From contig CP054838.1 of the NCBI GenBank assembly GCA_028768545.1, positions 3,779,001-3,843,000 on the forward strand: a stretch of 64,000 bases of DNA, given 5' to 3'. Of this stretch, positions 30,201-38,971 are shown piece after piece. This stretch comes from Desulfobacter sp. GTDB taxonomy: Bacteria > Desulfobacterota > Desulfobacteria > Desulfobacterales > Desulfobacteraceae. Every line of letters begins with the position of its first letter. The first letter of the stretch is position 1. The notes beneath the pieces were generated by a model that was given only the letters and a program-made list of their open reading frames with translations, did no database searches and was not told the origin of the DNA. The position numbers and the translations under genes were made by a program.

Positions 30201-30368
30201 CTGGCCGGCATCGTTGATAATGGTTACGCTGACATTTCCCTGGGTGGCCAGGGTTTCTCCTTCATAGATCACATCCCCTTGTTTGACTTCCCTTGTTTTG
30301 CCTTCAGGGGTCGTGGCTGTGACGGTTCCGTTACCGATAATAGATTGAATCGTTCCTGCTTTGACCAT
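24246..30368 (-). pseudogene. Giant LapA-like type I-secreted adhesin B, in-frame TAG and TGA
   Basis: One frame of 2,041 codons from ATG 30368 (AGGAGG upstream) to TGA 24246, broken by TAG at codon 887 (27708-27710) and TGA at codon 1203 (26760-26762), without any frameshift. Layout matches adhesin A: retention module (residues 1-70, MVKAGTIQSI), linker with TAAG at residues 105-108, the position and motif of LapG cleavage in LapA; T1SS-143-like repeats, two pre-peptidase C-terminal-like domains, VWA domain near residue 1583 with DVSGS, RTX repeats near 1780-1940, C-terminus ending in DDQGNPVV. Aligned to A, the TAG replaces Gln (GDYQVTL in A). The TGA replaces the Gly or Ser of the repeat motif VTD-G-DGD. 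As annotated, it would release an 886-residue N-terminal fragment that cannot be exported by a C-terminal signal. Confidence 0.85.
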
Positions 30369-30515
30369 GTTTCCTCCTAATATAATAAGGATAAGGTAAA
30401 AACTGGGCATTTTCCCTTTGCAAGAAACCTGAAATGAAATCCGAATCAAAAAAATCTGAGTAAGAAGCCTGAGAAAAGAGTATGGAAAAAAGAAAACTGT
30501 CCGTTATCTAAATGG

Positions 30516-30535
30516 CTACTTCAGTATGTATAGTC
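30516..30535 (-). promoter_or_regulatory. Promoter-like block shared by both adhesin genes (B)
   Basis: Minus-strand GACTATACATACTGAAGTAG, matching 15 of 20 positions of the block at 14334-14353. It lies 25 bases downstream of the GTAC palindrome. TATACA is a candidate -10 element. Confidence 0.45.
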
Positions 30536-30560
30536 ATATCCCAAAAATTTCAAAAAAACA

Positions 30561-30576
30561 TCGTACTAAGGTACTA
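30561..30576. promoter_or_regulatory. GTAC-N4-GTAC palindrome upstream of adhesin B
   Basis: TCGTACTAAGGTACTA, 193 bases upstream of the adhesin B start, with the same outer bases as the site before adhesin A. The IS4 copy begins only five bases beyond it, so anything further upstream has been replaced. Confidence 0.5.
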
Positions 30577-30581
30577 ATTTT

Positions 30582-31892
30582 CAGTGATGTCCGGTTAGGT
30601 TTTTGCTTGCTCAATAATTTTTTGATCTTTGACAATATTGTCCCTGTTTGAACTATGAGAGCCCTGCTCCTCGCAGCCAAACAGGTCATTTAGAATGGCG
30701 GTTCGCAGCTGCCGAACTCTTTTGATCGTGACCTTTTCATTAAACTGTTTTTGGCAATGGATTGCCAGTAACAGGTAAGTGATAAGGCCGCCAAGAATCT
30801 GAACCATAAGGCCGTATTCACTGCGGGCAATGAGATGATATACCTTCAGATGTTCTTTCCACCATTTGAAAAAATCCTCAATGGTCCACCGGAGTTTATA
30901 AATTGTTGCTATTTGTTCCGCTGTTAAATCATGCCTGTCAGTTGCCACATAGTATTTGACGCCAGCAATTTTATAGCCAACAACCCGAACAGGCCTTTTC
31001 GTCTGGTTTTGATTCGGAGTACCAAGTTTAACCAGTGCATCATAAAAAATGTAGCTGTCGGAAGGGGTCTCGTGGTTATCAATAATTGTTCTTGTTGTCC
31101 TGGTTTTTATACGGCAGACAAAATGTTTGCCTTGCTCCTGAAGCAGGTCAAATTCTTTATGGGATTGATATCCACGATCCATAACACCTGTTTGCCCCTT
31201 GGAAAGTATTTTGGGAACAAAAGTGCGTTCAGCGCCGTTGCCTTCAGTCAAAAAGATTTTGTTTGGGATTCCGTGATTAATGTCAAATCCGCAATGTACT
31301 TTGGCTTTTTTACTTCCTTTTCTGTAGTTCGCCCAGTGCATTGAAAGGACTGCATTTATGAGACTACCGTCAATGGAAACCAACTCTCCTAACTCGGCGT
31401 GTTCACCCGGATGACACTCAAGAGCCTGTTTATAAAGATCCTCAAAGATAAATTGCAGTTGTTCGAGTCCCCTGTGATTGATGGCTTCACAGAAACTACT
31501 ACGGCTGATACCACCGTCTGGCGCAATATTTTCTTTAGCAAAAACATTCTCCTTGAGATCCTGAATTAAATGTCGGGCAGACTTGTGCTCCTGAAGATGG
31601 AAATAAACCAAAGCATTTATCTGGTCTTCGAATGTCATTTTTAAAGGGCGGTCTCCTCGAGATTGTAATTCCGGTGCTTTTGAAAGTGACTTTATCAGAG
31701 GGCACCTGAAATTGTCAAAGTTCAGGGACCGTAGTTGTTTTTTAGGGACTGAGATGTGCGTCATTTGAGCTCCTTGAGTTAAGTTTTCAAGGCGCACAAA
31801 AATTTTTACGCACATTTGTCAACACAAAACAGACTGTTTTTTCAATGATTTTAGATGCTTTTTATATGCAACAACCTAACCGGACACTACTG
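30582..31892 (-). mobile_element. IS4-family insertion sequence, copy 2 (1,311 bp)
   Basis: Same length and ends as the copy at 5554-6864 but inverted. I noticed three base differences, at least two of them changing amino acids. It truncates the 7TMR-DISM gene on its right and abuts the upstream region of adhesin B on its left. With copy 1 it brackets a 26-kb segment. Confidence 0.9.
30595..31764 (-). CDS. IS4-family transposase (copy 2)
   Basis: Same protein as at 5682-6851 apart from Leu for Val in FVPKI-SKGQ and a final Thr for Asn. All catalytic motifs (SIDGSLIN, MDRGYQSHKEFD, YKLRWTIEDFFKWWK) are kept. The start is the ATG at 31764 after AAGGAG. Confidence 0.9.
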   Translation of the reverse strand: MTHISVPKKQLRSLNFDNFRCPLIKSLSKAPELQSRGDRPLKMTFEDQINALVYFHLQEHKSARHLIQDLKENVFAKENIAPDGGISRSSFCEAINHRGLEQLQFIFEDLYKQALECHPGEHAELGELVSIDGSLINAVLSMHWANYRKGSKKAKVHCGFDINHGIPNKIFLTEGNGAERTFVPKILSKGQTGVMDRGYQSHKEFDLLQEQGKHFVCRIKTRTTRTIIDNHETPSDSYIFYDALVKLGTPNQNQTKRPVRVVGYKIAGVKYYVATDRHDLTAEQIATIYKLRWTIEDFFKWWKEHLKVYHLIARSEYGLMVQILGGLITYLLLAIHCQKQFNEKVTIKRVRQLRTAILNDLFGCEEQGSHSSNRDNIVKDQKIIEQAKT

Positions 31893-32559
31893 AGTAAAAA
31901 TAGGTTTTGTCTTTTAACACGGCAAAAATAAAAAAATTATACAGAATCATACTGATCAAAATTCCGTAAATCAGCCCGTAAAACAAAAAATAACGGGTAT
32001 TCTGATTTTGGAACCCCCTGGTGGAAAGCATCTGAATACCCACCAGAACATCCATTTTGGCCACAAGTTTTAGATAGGCATATTCCCCCTGGGACGAATT
32101 GGGCAGATCAAAGACAAAATTTCTGGCAAAATAGGCCCGGGGTTTACCTGCCACCCCGGCCCCCTGGCAAACGAGATCAAACCCGGAATTCAGGGAATCC
32201 TTATTCCACAGATAGAGATCGGCATGCCCTAAAAGAAGGGGGAAACTCGGTTTTACCTCCAGCAGCCGGTTTTCCTCAAAACCCTTGGGGATAAAAATTT
32301 TTACCCAGGCGACGGGATTGTCCCGGTAAATTCGGATTGAACAGGTCTTGACCGGCGTGAACCGGTCTGCCCATTCAGGCCGGGACACCTGGGCCGCGGT
32401 CAGGCCGGGCAGGGCCCCTGAAAAAACCTGAAGCTCCGGGATCTGACCTGTGAGGGGGGTATTGCCTGCCATGGCCCCGGGACAAGACAAACACAAGACC
32501 ATCAACAATAGGCCAGAGGCGCATCCCCGGTATTTGTATTTTATTTTTAGTTTTTGCAT
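31893..32559 (-). pseudogene. 7TMR-DISM extracellular-domain signalling protein, truncated by IS4
   Basis: The 5' part of a gene for a signalling receptor. It has a signal peptide (residues about 12-32, GLLLMVLCLSCPGAMA), a periplasmic domain of the DISM type and the first transmembrane helix (YGLIYGILISMILYNFFIFA), then LKDKTYF where the IS4 end begins. The expected remaining six helices and a cytoplasmic kinase or diguanylate cyclase are missing and are not on the other side of the IS, so an adjacent deletion or rearrangement happened as well. Reading into the IS gives a TAG at 31876. Confidence 0.75.
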
Positions 32560-32652
32560 TTTTCCCTGACCTTTAAATCTGAACTTTCAAACAGACCCAG
32601 GACAACCCCAGCAGGCGGCCGGACAAAACAAGGATAAACCAGGCTTAAAAGG

Positions 32653-33315
32653 TCAACCTGTTTTTGTTTTTCTTGGGGTGACCCCTTTTTGGGGACAGTC
32701 TTCCCTGATCACGCAGGTGCTGCAATGGGGCCCTATGGGACGGCAGGTCCCCTGGCCGAATGCCACCAGAATCTTGTTCACCTCTTTCCAGTGTTTACGG
32801 TCCAGTTTTTTTCGAAGGGCCATCTCGGTCTCCAAAGGATTTTTTGTATTCACATACCCCCAGATATTCATGATCCTGTGCACATGGGTATCCACACAAA
32901 TGGCATCCTTGTCAAAGGCCACCGACCTGACCAGGTTGGCGGTTTTTCTTCCCACCCCGGGAAGGGTCACCAATTCCTCGATTGTCTGGGGCACCTTTAG
33001 GTCAAAGACCTGTAATGCCTCAAAAAGAGTTGACAGATATTTGGCTTTGGACTTGTAAAATCCCACAGGAAAGATCAGTTTTTGAATCTGAGCTCTGGAC
33101 AGCCGGGCCAGGGCCTCTATATCAGGCGCTTTTTCAAAAAGCCGAAAAGAAGCTTTGGCCGTAACCTCATCCTTGGTCCGGGCCGATAGAATGGTTGCCA
33201 CCAGAACCTTGAAAGGAGATTGGGTCTGAACGGCAATAAGATCCACCACCGGCACCTGATACCCCGAAACCTCCTGTTTGAGACGGTCCAGAAAATAAGA
33301 GATATCCACGCCCAT
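32653..33315 (-). CDS. nth: Endonuclease III, DNA glycosylase/AP lyase
   Basis: A 220-residue base-excision repair enzyme for oxidised pyrimidines. The helix-hairpin-helix is LPGVGRKTANLV with the catalytic lysine, the catalytic aspartate is in CVDTHVHRI, and the C-terminal [4Fe-4S] cluster has C-x6-C-x2-C-x5-C (C-RPIGPH-C-ST-C-VIRED-C). Length and motifs are normal. It ends the run of minus-strand housekeeping genes, 11 bases after the DUF554 gene. Confidence 0.95.
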   Translation of the reverse strand: MGVDISYFLDRLKQEVSGYQVPVVDLIAVQTQSPFKVLVATILSARTKDEVTAKASFRLFEKAPDIEALARLSRAQIQKLIFPVGFYKSKAKYLSTLFEALQVFDLKVPQTIEELVTLPGVGRKTANLVRSVAFDKDAICVDTHVHRIMNIWGYVNTKNPLETEMALRKKLDRKHWKEVNKILVAFGQGTCRPIGPHCSTCVIREDCPQKGVTPRKTKTG

Positions 33316-33326
33316 GGCAGCCCTTC

Positions 33327-34013
33327 TTAAAAGAGATTTTTGATCAGATAATAGATCAGGGGCAGAAAAATGGCCGGCAGCATCTTTCCCACGGCAATCT
33401 TTTTTTCTCTGAGCATGTTCAGGCCGATGGCCATGATCAAAAGGCCTCCCGTGGCCGACATCTGACTGACAACCGCCGGAATAAGATAGGGTTTCATGAC
33501 GCCTGCGGCCAGGGTAATGCCCCCCTGGTAGACAAGTACGGGCACGGCCGACAGCACCACTCCGATGCCCAGAGAGGCCGTAAGAATAATGGAGGTGATC
33601 CCGTCGAGAAACGATTTGGCAAACAAGGTATCATAATTGCCGGTCAAACCGCTTTCCAAAGATCCCACAATGGCCATGGATCCCACACAATAAAGTAAAG
33701 AGGCCGTAACAAAGGCCGTGGATAAAGAAGATGTTTTGGAGGGGGAAAACTTTTTTTCCAAAAAATCGCCCACCTTTGTAAGATAGGCTTCAATACCGAT
33801 GAACTCTCCGATGAGGGCCCCTGCAGCCAGGCAGATGATAATCACCAGAAGATCCGGGCATGCCAAAGCACTTTTAATACCGATAAGAATGACGCACAGA
33901 GCAATGGCCTGCATAACGGTCTGGTTATACCGTTCGGGGATGCCGTTTTTAAACAGCATCCCCACAAAGGAACCGGCCATGATGGCCAGGCAGTTTACAA
34001 ATGTTCCCAGCAT
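33327..34013 (-). CDS. DUF554-family integral membrane protein
   Basis: A 228-residue hydrophobic protein with about six membrane segments, opening MLGTFVNCLAIMAGSFVGMLF and containing YCVGSMAIVGSLESGLTG, a pattern of the DUF554 (YdfK-like) family. Function unknown; transport is sometimes assumed. It stands between purQ and nth on the same strand. Confidence 0.85.
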   Translation of the reverse strand: MLGTFVNCLAIMAGSFVGMLFKNGIPERYNQTVMQAIALCVILIGIKSALACPDLLVIIICLAAGALIGEFIGIEAYLTKVGDFLEKKFSPSKTSSLSTAFVTASLLYCVGSMAIVGSLESGLTGNYDTLFAKSFLDGITSIILTASLGIGVVLSAVPVLVYQGGITLAAGVMKPYLIPAVVSQMSATGGLLIMAIGLNMLREKKIAVGKMLPAIFLPLIYYLIKNLF

Positions 34014-34069
34014 ACAAAATCCTAATTTCGCTAGCGCAGTTTACAAGGGGCGCAACTTGAGACCCTGGT

Positions 34070-34894
34070 TTAAAAAAATTGGTCCCGGATATAGTTGACC
34101 CCGTTTTCAAAAAGACGAACGCCTGTGACCACACCCTCTCCCGATGCCTTTCCCTGGCGTTTGGCAATCTCTTTTGCCTTTGGCCAGTCCGGATGATTGG
34201 TAAAATGGTTATAGGCTTCAGGGTGGGGCATGAGCCCGAATATCCTGCCGGTGGGATCACAGATCCCGGCAATGTCTGACACCGCACCATTGGGGTTTTC
34301 AGGAAATGCTCCCTTGGCAGGCCTTCCATGGGCATCGGCATATTGGAACACCACCTGGTTTGAACTTAAAAGCCGATCAATCACGGCGGGATCCGCCACC
34401 ACCTTGCCCTCTCCGTGACGGACGGGATAGTCCACACCCCCCAGGCCCCGGGTAAATACGCAAGCAGAATTTTCATTGGGAACAAGACTCACCCACTGGT
34501 CTCTGAAATTACCGCAGTCATTAAAGGTGATGGCCACGGAACGCCGAGTGTACTCCCCGTCAAACCCGGGCAAAAGCCCTAGATTAACCAGGGCCTGGAA
34601 GCCGTTGCAAATGCCGATAACCAGCTTGCCTGCACCCACAAAATCCAAGAGGTCTTTACCAATATTATTTTTGAGTTTCAAGGCCTGGATCACGCCGGCC
34701 CCGTGGTCATCCCCCCAGGAAAATCCGCCGCCAAAGGCCAGGATATGGTAATCTTCAAGACGTTCTTTGCCCTGGATCAGGGTATTAATATGGACCTTAT
34801 GGGCCTGGGCACCCGCCATTTCAAAGGCAAGGGCAGTCTCATTGTCACAATTTAATCCAAAACCGGTTAAAATAAGTGCCTTAACCTTGTTCAT
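34070..34894 (-). CDS. purQ: Phosphoribosylformylglycinamidine synthase, glutaminase subunit
   Basis: A class I glutamine amidotransferase of 274 residues: GGGFSWGDD, the nucleophile motif IGICNGFQALVNLG and the HPEAYNHFTNHP histidine. It delivers ammonia to PurL for the FGAM step of purine synthesis. It overlaps purL by four bases (ATGA), so the two are translationally coupled. It resembles the long PurQ form found with large PurL proteins. Confidence 0.93.
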   Translation of the reverse strand: MNKVKALILTGFGLNCDNETALAFEMAGAQAHKVHINTLIQGKERLEDYHILAFGGGFSWGDDHGAGVIQALKLKNNIGKDLLDFVGAGKLVIGICNGFQALVNLGLLPGFDGEYTRRSVAITFNDCGNFRDQWVSLVPNENSACVFTRGLGGVDYPVRHGEGKVVADPAVIDRLLSSNQVVFQYADAHGRPAKGAFPENPNGAVSDIAGICDPTGRIFGLMPHPEAYNHFTNHPDWPKAKEIAKRQGKASGEGVVTGVRLFENGVNYIRDQFF

Positions 34895-37890
34895 ATCATC
34901 TCTCCAAAGGTCTGGTTAAATGCCCTGTCAAGGGTAGTCACGGGCAGATCCACCAGCAAGTTATCATCATTGCCCGTTATGGTCAGGCGATCGCAAATCA
35001 CGGATCCCACACAGGCACAGGGCAGTCCCTTGCATAATTTTTCAAAAACTTCCCTGTTGTCAGGACAAATGGTTAAAATAAACCGTCCTGATGATTCGCT
35101 GAACAAGGCGGCCTGGGAAGAAAGCGCCTCTCCTTGGGGGAGAGGAATTTTTGAAAGATCAATCTGCATACCCAATTGACCGGCCATGGCCATAAGGGAA
35201 AAATGAACGCCCAAGCCCCCCCTTGCCACGGCATGGCAGGAAGCCACAAGGCCCTTGTCAATGGCTTTTTCAACGGCCTTGTACACCACCTTTGACCGTG
35301 AAAAATCCACCCGGGGCAGATTCAGCCCTGTTTTTCCAAAAAAATCATAGTATTCAGAGGCCCCAAGTTCGTTGGCGGTTGTGCCCATGACATAGACCAG
35401 GTCACCTTTAATCTTGGGATCCAGAGTGACGCAGAGGCTGACATCATCAATCACAGTGGTGGCTGAAAACTGGACCGTTTCCAGGGCAGAAACCTTGGTC
35501 CGCTCGCCAAAAGGACCTTCAAGATGGCCGTCCACATACATGGAATCCTTGCCCGAAAGCAGAGGGATTTCATAGGCCATGCAGGCATCTTTGAGCGCCC
35601 GGCATGCCCGGACCAGCTGGGCCGCCTTGAATTTTCCGTCCGGGTTGTTTTTTTCATCAAACCCGATATTGGGCCAGCAGAAATTATCCAGCCCCCCGAT
35701 ATGATCGAGAGTGCCGCCCACGGCAATGAGTCTGCGGACAGCCTCGTCAATGGTGCAGGTCATCATGTGATAGGCATCGATTTTAGAGTACCAGGGCAAA
35801 AGGCTCTGGGAAAACCCAAGTCCCTTTTGGCTGGTCAGTACGGGCCGGGTCACGGAAGCGTCCGAGGGAATATTACGGTTCACCCCCACCAGGGGCTTGA
35901 TCACAGACCCGCCCTGGACCTCGTGGTCATACTGGCGAAGGATCCATTCCTTGGAGCAGATATTAGGCCTTTCCAGCATCTGCTCTAAAATTTTATTAAA
36001 ATCCTTGGGGCTTGAAATCACGGGCTCAAAAAGGCCGCGGGTCTCAGGCGGAATCCAGGTGGCATCAAACTCCCAGGCCGGAAACCCCTTGTCCAGAAGG
36101 TCCATATCCACATAGGCACAGGTCTCATCCTTATACTTGATATGAAGTTTTCCCGTGTTTGTATACTCACCGATCACCGTGGATTCCACCTCGTGAAGCT
36201 CGGACAATTCCATGAACCGGTCCAGGTTCTCAGGTTTTACGGCAATGGTCATCCGCTCCTGGGATTCTGAAATCCAGATCTCCCACATGTCCAGGCCTTC
36301 GTATTTCAGGGGCACACGATCCAGCCAGACCTCGCAGCCGTTGGACAGCATGGCCGATTCTCCCACGGAAGAGGACAGCCCCCCGCCCCCGTTATCCGTG
36401 ATAAAGGTGGTCAGGCCTTCATCCCGGCAGACCAAAAGAAAATCATGCATTTTTTTCTGGGTATAGGGATCCCCGATCTGGACATGGCCTGCCGGGGTAT
36501 TTTCAGAGTAACTTTCCGAAGAGGCGGTCACCCCGTGGATGCCGTCCTTGCCCACCCGGCCCCCGCTCATGATAATCAGTTCGCCGGCAGAGGTGGTTTT
36601 CTCATGGCTGGGCCTGCCTGCAACGGTTTTGGGCATGATCCCGAGAGCCGTGACAAAGACCAGGCTCTTTCCCATGTACCCTGCATCAAACAGGGTCTGG
36701 CCGAATGTGGTGGGCACCCCGCTTTTATTGCCCCCGTCTTTGACACCTTCGATCACCCCGTCCAGCAGGCGTCTTGGGTGAAGCGGCGGTTTTAAGGGCC
36801 CGTCGTAATTGATGTCTCCCACACAATATCCAAACGAGCCCATAAACAGTTTTGATCCAAGACCTGTTCCCATGGGATCCCTGTAAACACCGACAATCCC
36901 TGTGATGGCCCCGCCATAGGCTTCCATATTGGAGGGGGAATTATGGGTTTCGCCTGTGACCACATAGTTGTTTTCCCCATCAAAGGTGCCCACGCCGGCA
37001 TTGTCCCATAACACCGAGATCACCCAGTCTTTTTTCTCTTTAAGTTCCAGGGTGGGCTGCTGGATATAGGTCTTAAACAAGGAGACCTCTTCAACCGTCT
37101 CGCGGGTTTGGACGTCTGTGTACTGAAAAATACCGTTAAAGGTATTGTGGTTGCAATGGTCCGATCTGGCCTGGGAAATATATTCAAGCTCAAGATCCGT
37201 GGGTTTGGAAAGCCCCACCTCTCTTCGGTCTGCCAGCACCCGTTTGTCCAGAAAATATTCCCGGATCACCGGGATATCTTTGGGGTTTAAGGCCAGATTT
37301 CTCTCATCTGAAATTTGGGCCAGCATCTGGTCGGTATCAATGTCCACAATATCAAAACAGGGCTCATGGTTTAAAATCACCTTGGCCGGCTTGACATTGG
37401 CCCCGGTTTTTTTATCCCATTCATCGCGATGAAAGACCTTAAACTGCTGGATAATGGCGTTGGAAAGAATCTGGGAGGCCATTTTTTCAACATCTGCCCG
37501 GGTTAAATTCTCTCCTGTCAAACAATAGCGTTTAGAGGTATAAATGCCCTCATCCACGGAAAACGTTTTGCCCAGGACATCATTGACCGCCTCCATGGCT
37601 GTGGCACCGGCATTATCCTTGACCCCGGGCCGGAATCCCACCCAGATGCACCAGTGAAACTCTATATCCAGGGGGCTAAGCGCTGAGACCTGGGTCACGG
37701 GATTTGTAAAAATCTCCTGCCGGGCCCGGTCAAGGCTGGTTTCGTCCAGGTCGGATTCAAGGGTCACAATATGAATACACCTGGCATTATCAATCTGGAT
37801 TCCAAAATAAGAATCCGCCTTTTTAATCAAAGCCGAGGCTTCGGCATCCCTAAGGTCCTGTTTTAAAGCTATCTCGATATTGGAAATCAT
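34891..37890 (-). CDS. purL: Phosphoribosylformylglycinamidine synthase, synthetase subunit
   Basis: About 999 residues. The N-terminal region (YFGIQIDNARCIHIV) looks PurS-like, so PurS and PurL seem fused. The two ATP-binding halves follow, with SDHCNHNTF, NNYVVTGETHNSPSNMEAYGGA, DNGGGGLSSSVGESA and LSGKDSMYVDG. No glutaminase domain is present, which is supplied by purQ. I start it at the ATG at 37890, two bases after the rseP stop, because GGTGG lies at the right distance. An in-frame ATG at 37902 inside rseP lacks a ribosome-binding site. Confidence 0.93.
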   Translation of the reverse strand: MISNIEIALKQDLRDAEASALIKKADSYFGIQIDNARCIHIVTLESDLDETSLDRARQEIFTNPVTQVSALSPLDIEFHWCIWVGFRPGVKDNAGATAMEAVNDVLGKTFSVDEGIYTSKRYCLTGENLTRADVEKMASQILSNAIIQQFKVFHRDEWDKKTGANVKPAKVILNHEPCFDIVDIDTDQMLAQISDERNLALNPKDIPVIREYFLDKRVLADRREVGLSKPTDLELEYISQARSDHCNHNTFNGIFQYTDVQTRETVEEVSLFKTYIQQPTLELKEKKDWVISVLWDNAGVGTFDGENNYVVTGETHNSPSNMEAYGGAITGIVGVYRDPMGTGLGSKLFMGSFGYCVGDINYDGPLKPPLHPRRLLDGVIEGVKDGGNKSGVPTTFGQTLFDAGYMGKSLVFVTALGIMPKTVAGRPSHEKTTSAGELIIMSGGRVGKDGIHGVTASSESYSENTPAGHVQIGDPYTQKKMHDFLLVCRDEGLTTFITDNGGGGLSSSVGESAMLSNGCEVWLDRVPLKYEGLDMWEIWISESQERMTIAVKPENLDRFMELSELHEVESTVIGEYTNTGKLHIKYKDETCAYVDMDLLDKGFPAWEFDATWIPPETRGLFEPVISSPKDFNKILEQMLERPNICSKEWILRQYDHEVQGGSVIKPLVGVNRNIPSDASVTRPVLTSQKGLGFSQSLLPWYSKIDAYHMMTCTIDEAVRRLIAVGGTLDHIGGLDNFCWPNIGFDEKNNPDGKFKAAQLVRACRALKDACMAYEIPLLSGKDSMYVDGHLEGPFGERTKVSALETVQFSATTVIDDVSLCVTLDPKIKGDLVYVMGTTANELGASEYYDFFGKTGLNLPRVDFSRSKVVYKAVEKAIDKGLVASCHAVARGGLGVHFSLMAMAGQLGMQIDLSKIPLPQGEALSSQAALFSESSGRFILTICPDNREVFEKLCKGLPCACVGSVICDRLTITGNDDNLLVDLPVTTLDRAFNQTFGEMI

Positions 37891-37891
37891 T

Positions 37892-38962
37892 TTACCCACC
37901 ATTGAATAGTCTGGCTATGTCGTTATAAAAGACAAAAATCATTAATGTTACAAGCACGGCTGCACCGAATTGTACCAACCGTTCGCGCAGCTTTTCACCC
38001 ACCGGCCGTCCCATAATGGCTTCAATGCCGAAAAAGAGCAGATGGCCGCCGTCCAGAACCGGTATGGGAAACAGGTTGATGATCCCCAGGTTGACAGAAA
38101 GCAATGCAATAAACCATACAAACTGAACCACTCCGGCCTTTGCCTGTTCCCCGGCCATCTGGGCAATCATGATGGGACCGCCCAGGTTGTCGGCGGAAAC
38201 GGTTCCGCTGATCATTTTAACCACGGACAAAATGGTCAGCTTGACCAGGCCGAAGGTATCTGAAACAGATTTTTCCATGGCCTGGAAGATGTTGAGTTTT
38301 TTATGAAAAGTTTCTCCGGTTCCCACAATTCCGATCACATACCGGTCCACGGTTTCGCCGAATATGTTTTTTTCCTCTTGAACCTTGGGAATAATTGTAA
38401 AGTCCAGCACCTCTCCCTGCCGCTGAACAAGAAGATTAACAGGTTTGCCCTCGCCCTGGACAATGATCTTGGAAATCTGCTCAAAGGCCTTAACCGGCAG
38501 GTGGTTCACCTCTTTTATCACATCCCCTGGCTGAATTCCAGCAGTCATGGCCGGGCTGTCTTCAACCACACGCCCGACATCAGGCTTGCCCATGTAAATC
38601 CCTGAAACCTGGTACAGAACATAAAAGATAAAAATGGCCAGGAAAAAATTAAATGCAGGACCGGCCGCAACGATCAGGGCTTTGCGGCCAAGACTTTTGT
38701 GGGTGAATGACAAGGCTTTGTCCTCAGGAGAAATGGCGGCGCCGGGTTCTTCACCCACCATTTTTACATACCCGCCCAAAGGGATGGCTGAGATACAATA
38801 CTCGGTTCTGCCGTAACGGCGTTTTAAAATTTTGGGGCCAAACCCCAGGGAAAACGCATCCACTCCCACCCCGCAGAGGCGGGCAACCAGAAAGTGCCCC
38901 AATTCGTGGAAAAAGACAAGAACACCGATAACAACGATAAATGCCACAGCAGAGTAACCCAT
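37892..38962 (-). CDS. rseP: RIP-type zinc metalloprotease, site-2 protease
   Basis: A 356-residue membrane protease. HExxH is in the first helix (FFHELGHFLVA), a PDZ domain covers roughly residues 110-200 (GIQPGDVIKEVNH), and the third zinc ligand is in PVLDGGHLLFFG. It cleaves anti-sigma factors or signal peptides within the membrane. It follows ispC by nine bases. The TAG stop of ispC is in frame with this ATG. Confidence 0.95.
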   Translation of the reverse strand: MGYSAVAFIVVIGVLVFFHELGHFLVARLCGVGVDAFSLGFGPKILKRRYGRTEYCISAIPLGGYVKMVGEEPGAAISPEDKALSFTHKSLGRKALIVAAGPAFNFFLAIFIFYVLYQVSGIYMGKPDVGRVVEDSPAMTAGIQPGDVIKEVNHLPVKAFEQISKIIVQGEGKPVNLLVQRQGEVLDFTIIPKVQEEKNIFGETVDRYVIGIVGTGETFHKKLNIFQAMEKSVSDTFGLVKLTILSVVKMISGTVSADNLGGPIMIAQMAGEQAKAGVVQFVWFIALLSVNLGIINLFPIPVLDGGHLLFFGIEAIMGRPVGEKLRERLVQFGAAVLVTLMIFVFYNDIARLFNGG

Positions 38963-38971
38963 ACAACCTCG

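Noticed and set aside
5554..31892. Whole IS4-bounded segment as a composite transposon
   Set aside because: The two IS4 copies are inverted and nearly identical, but I see no common target duplication at the outer ends and the right copy shows an adjacent deletion. Independent insertions are just as likely.
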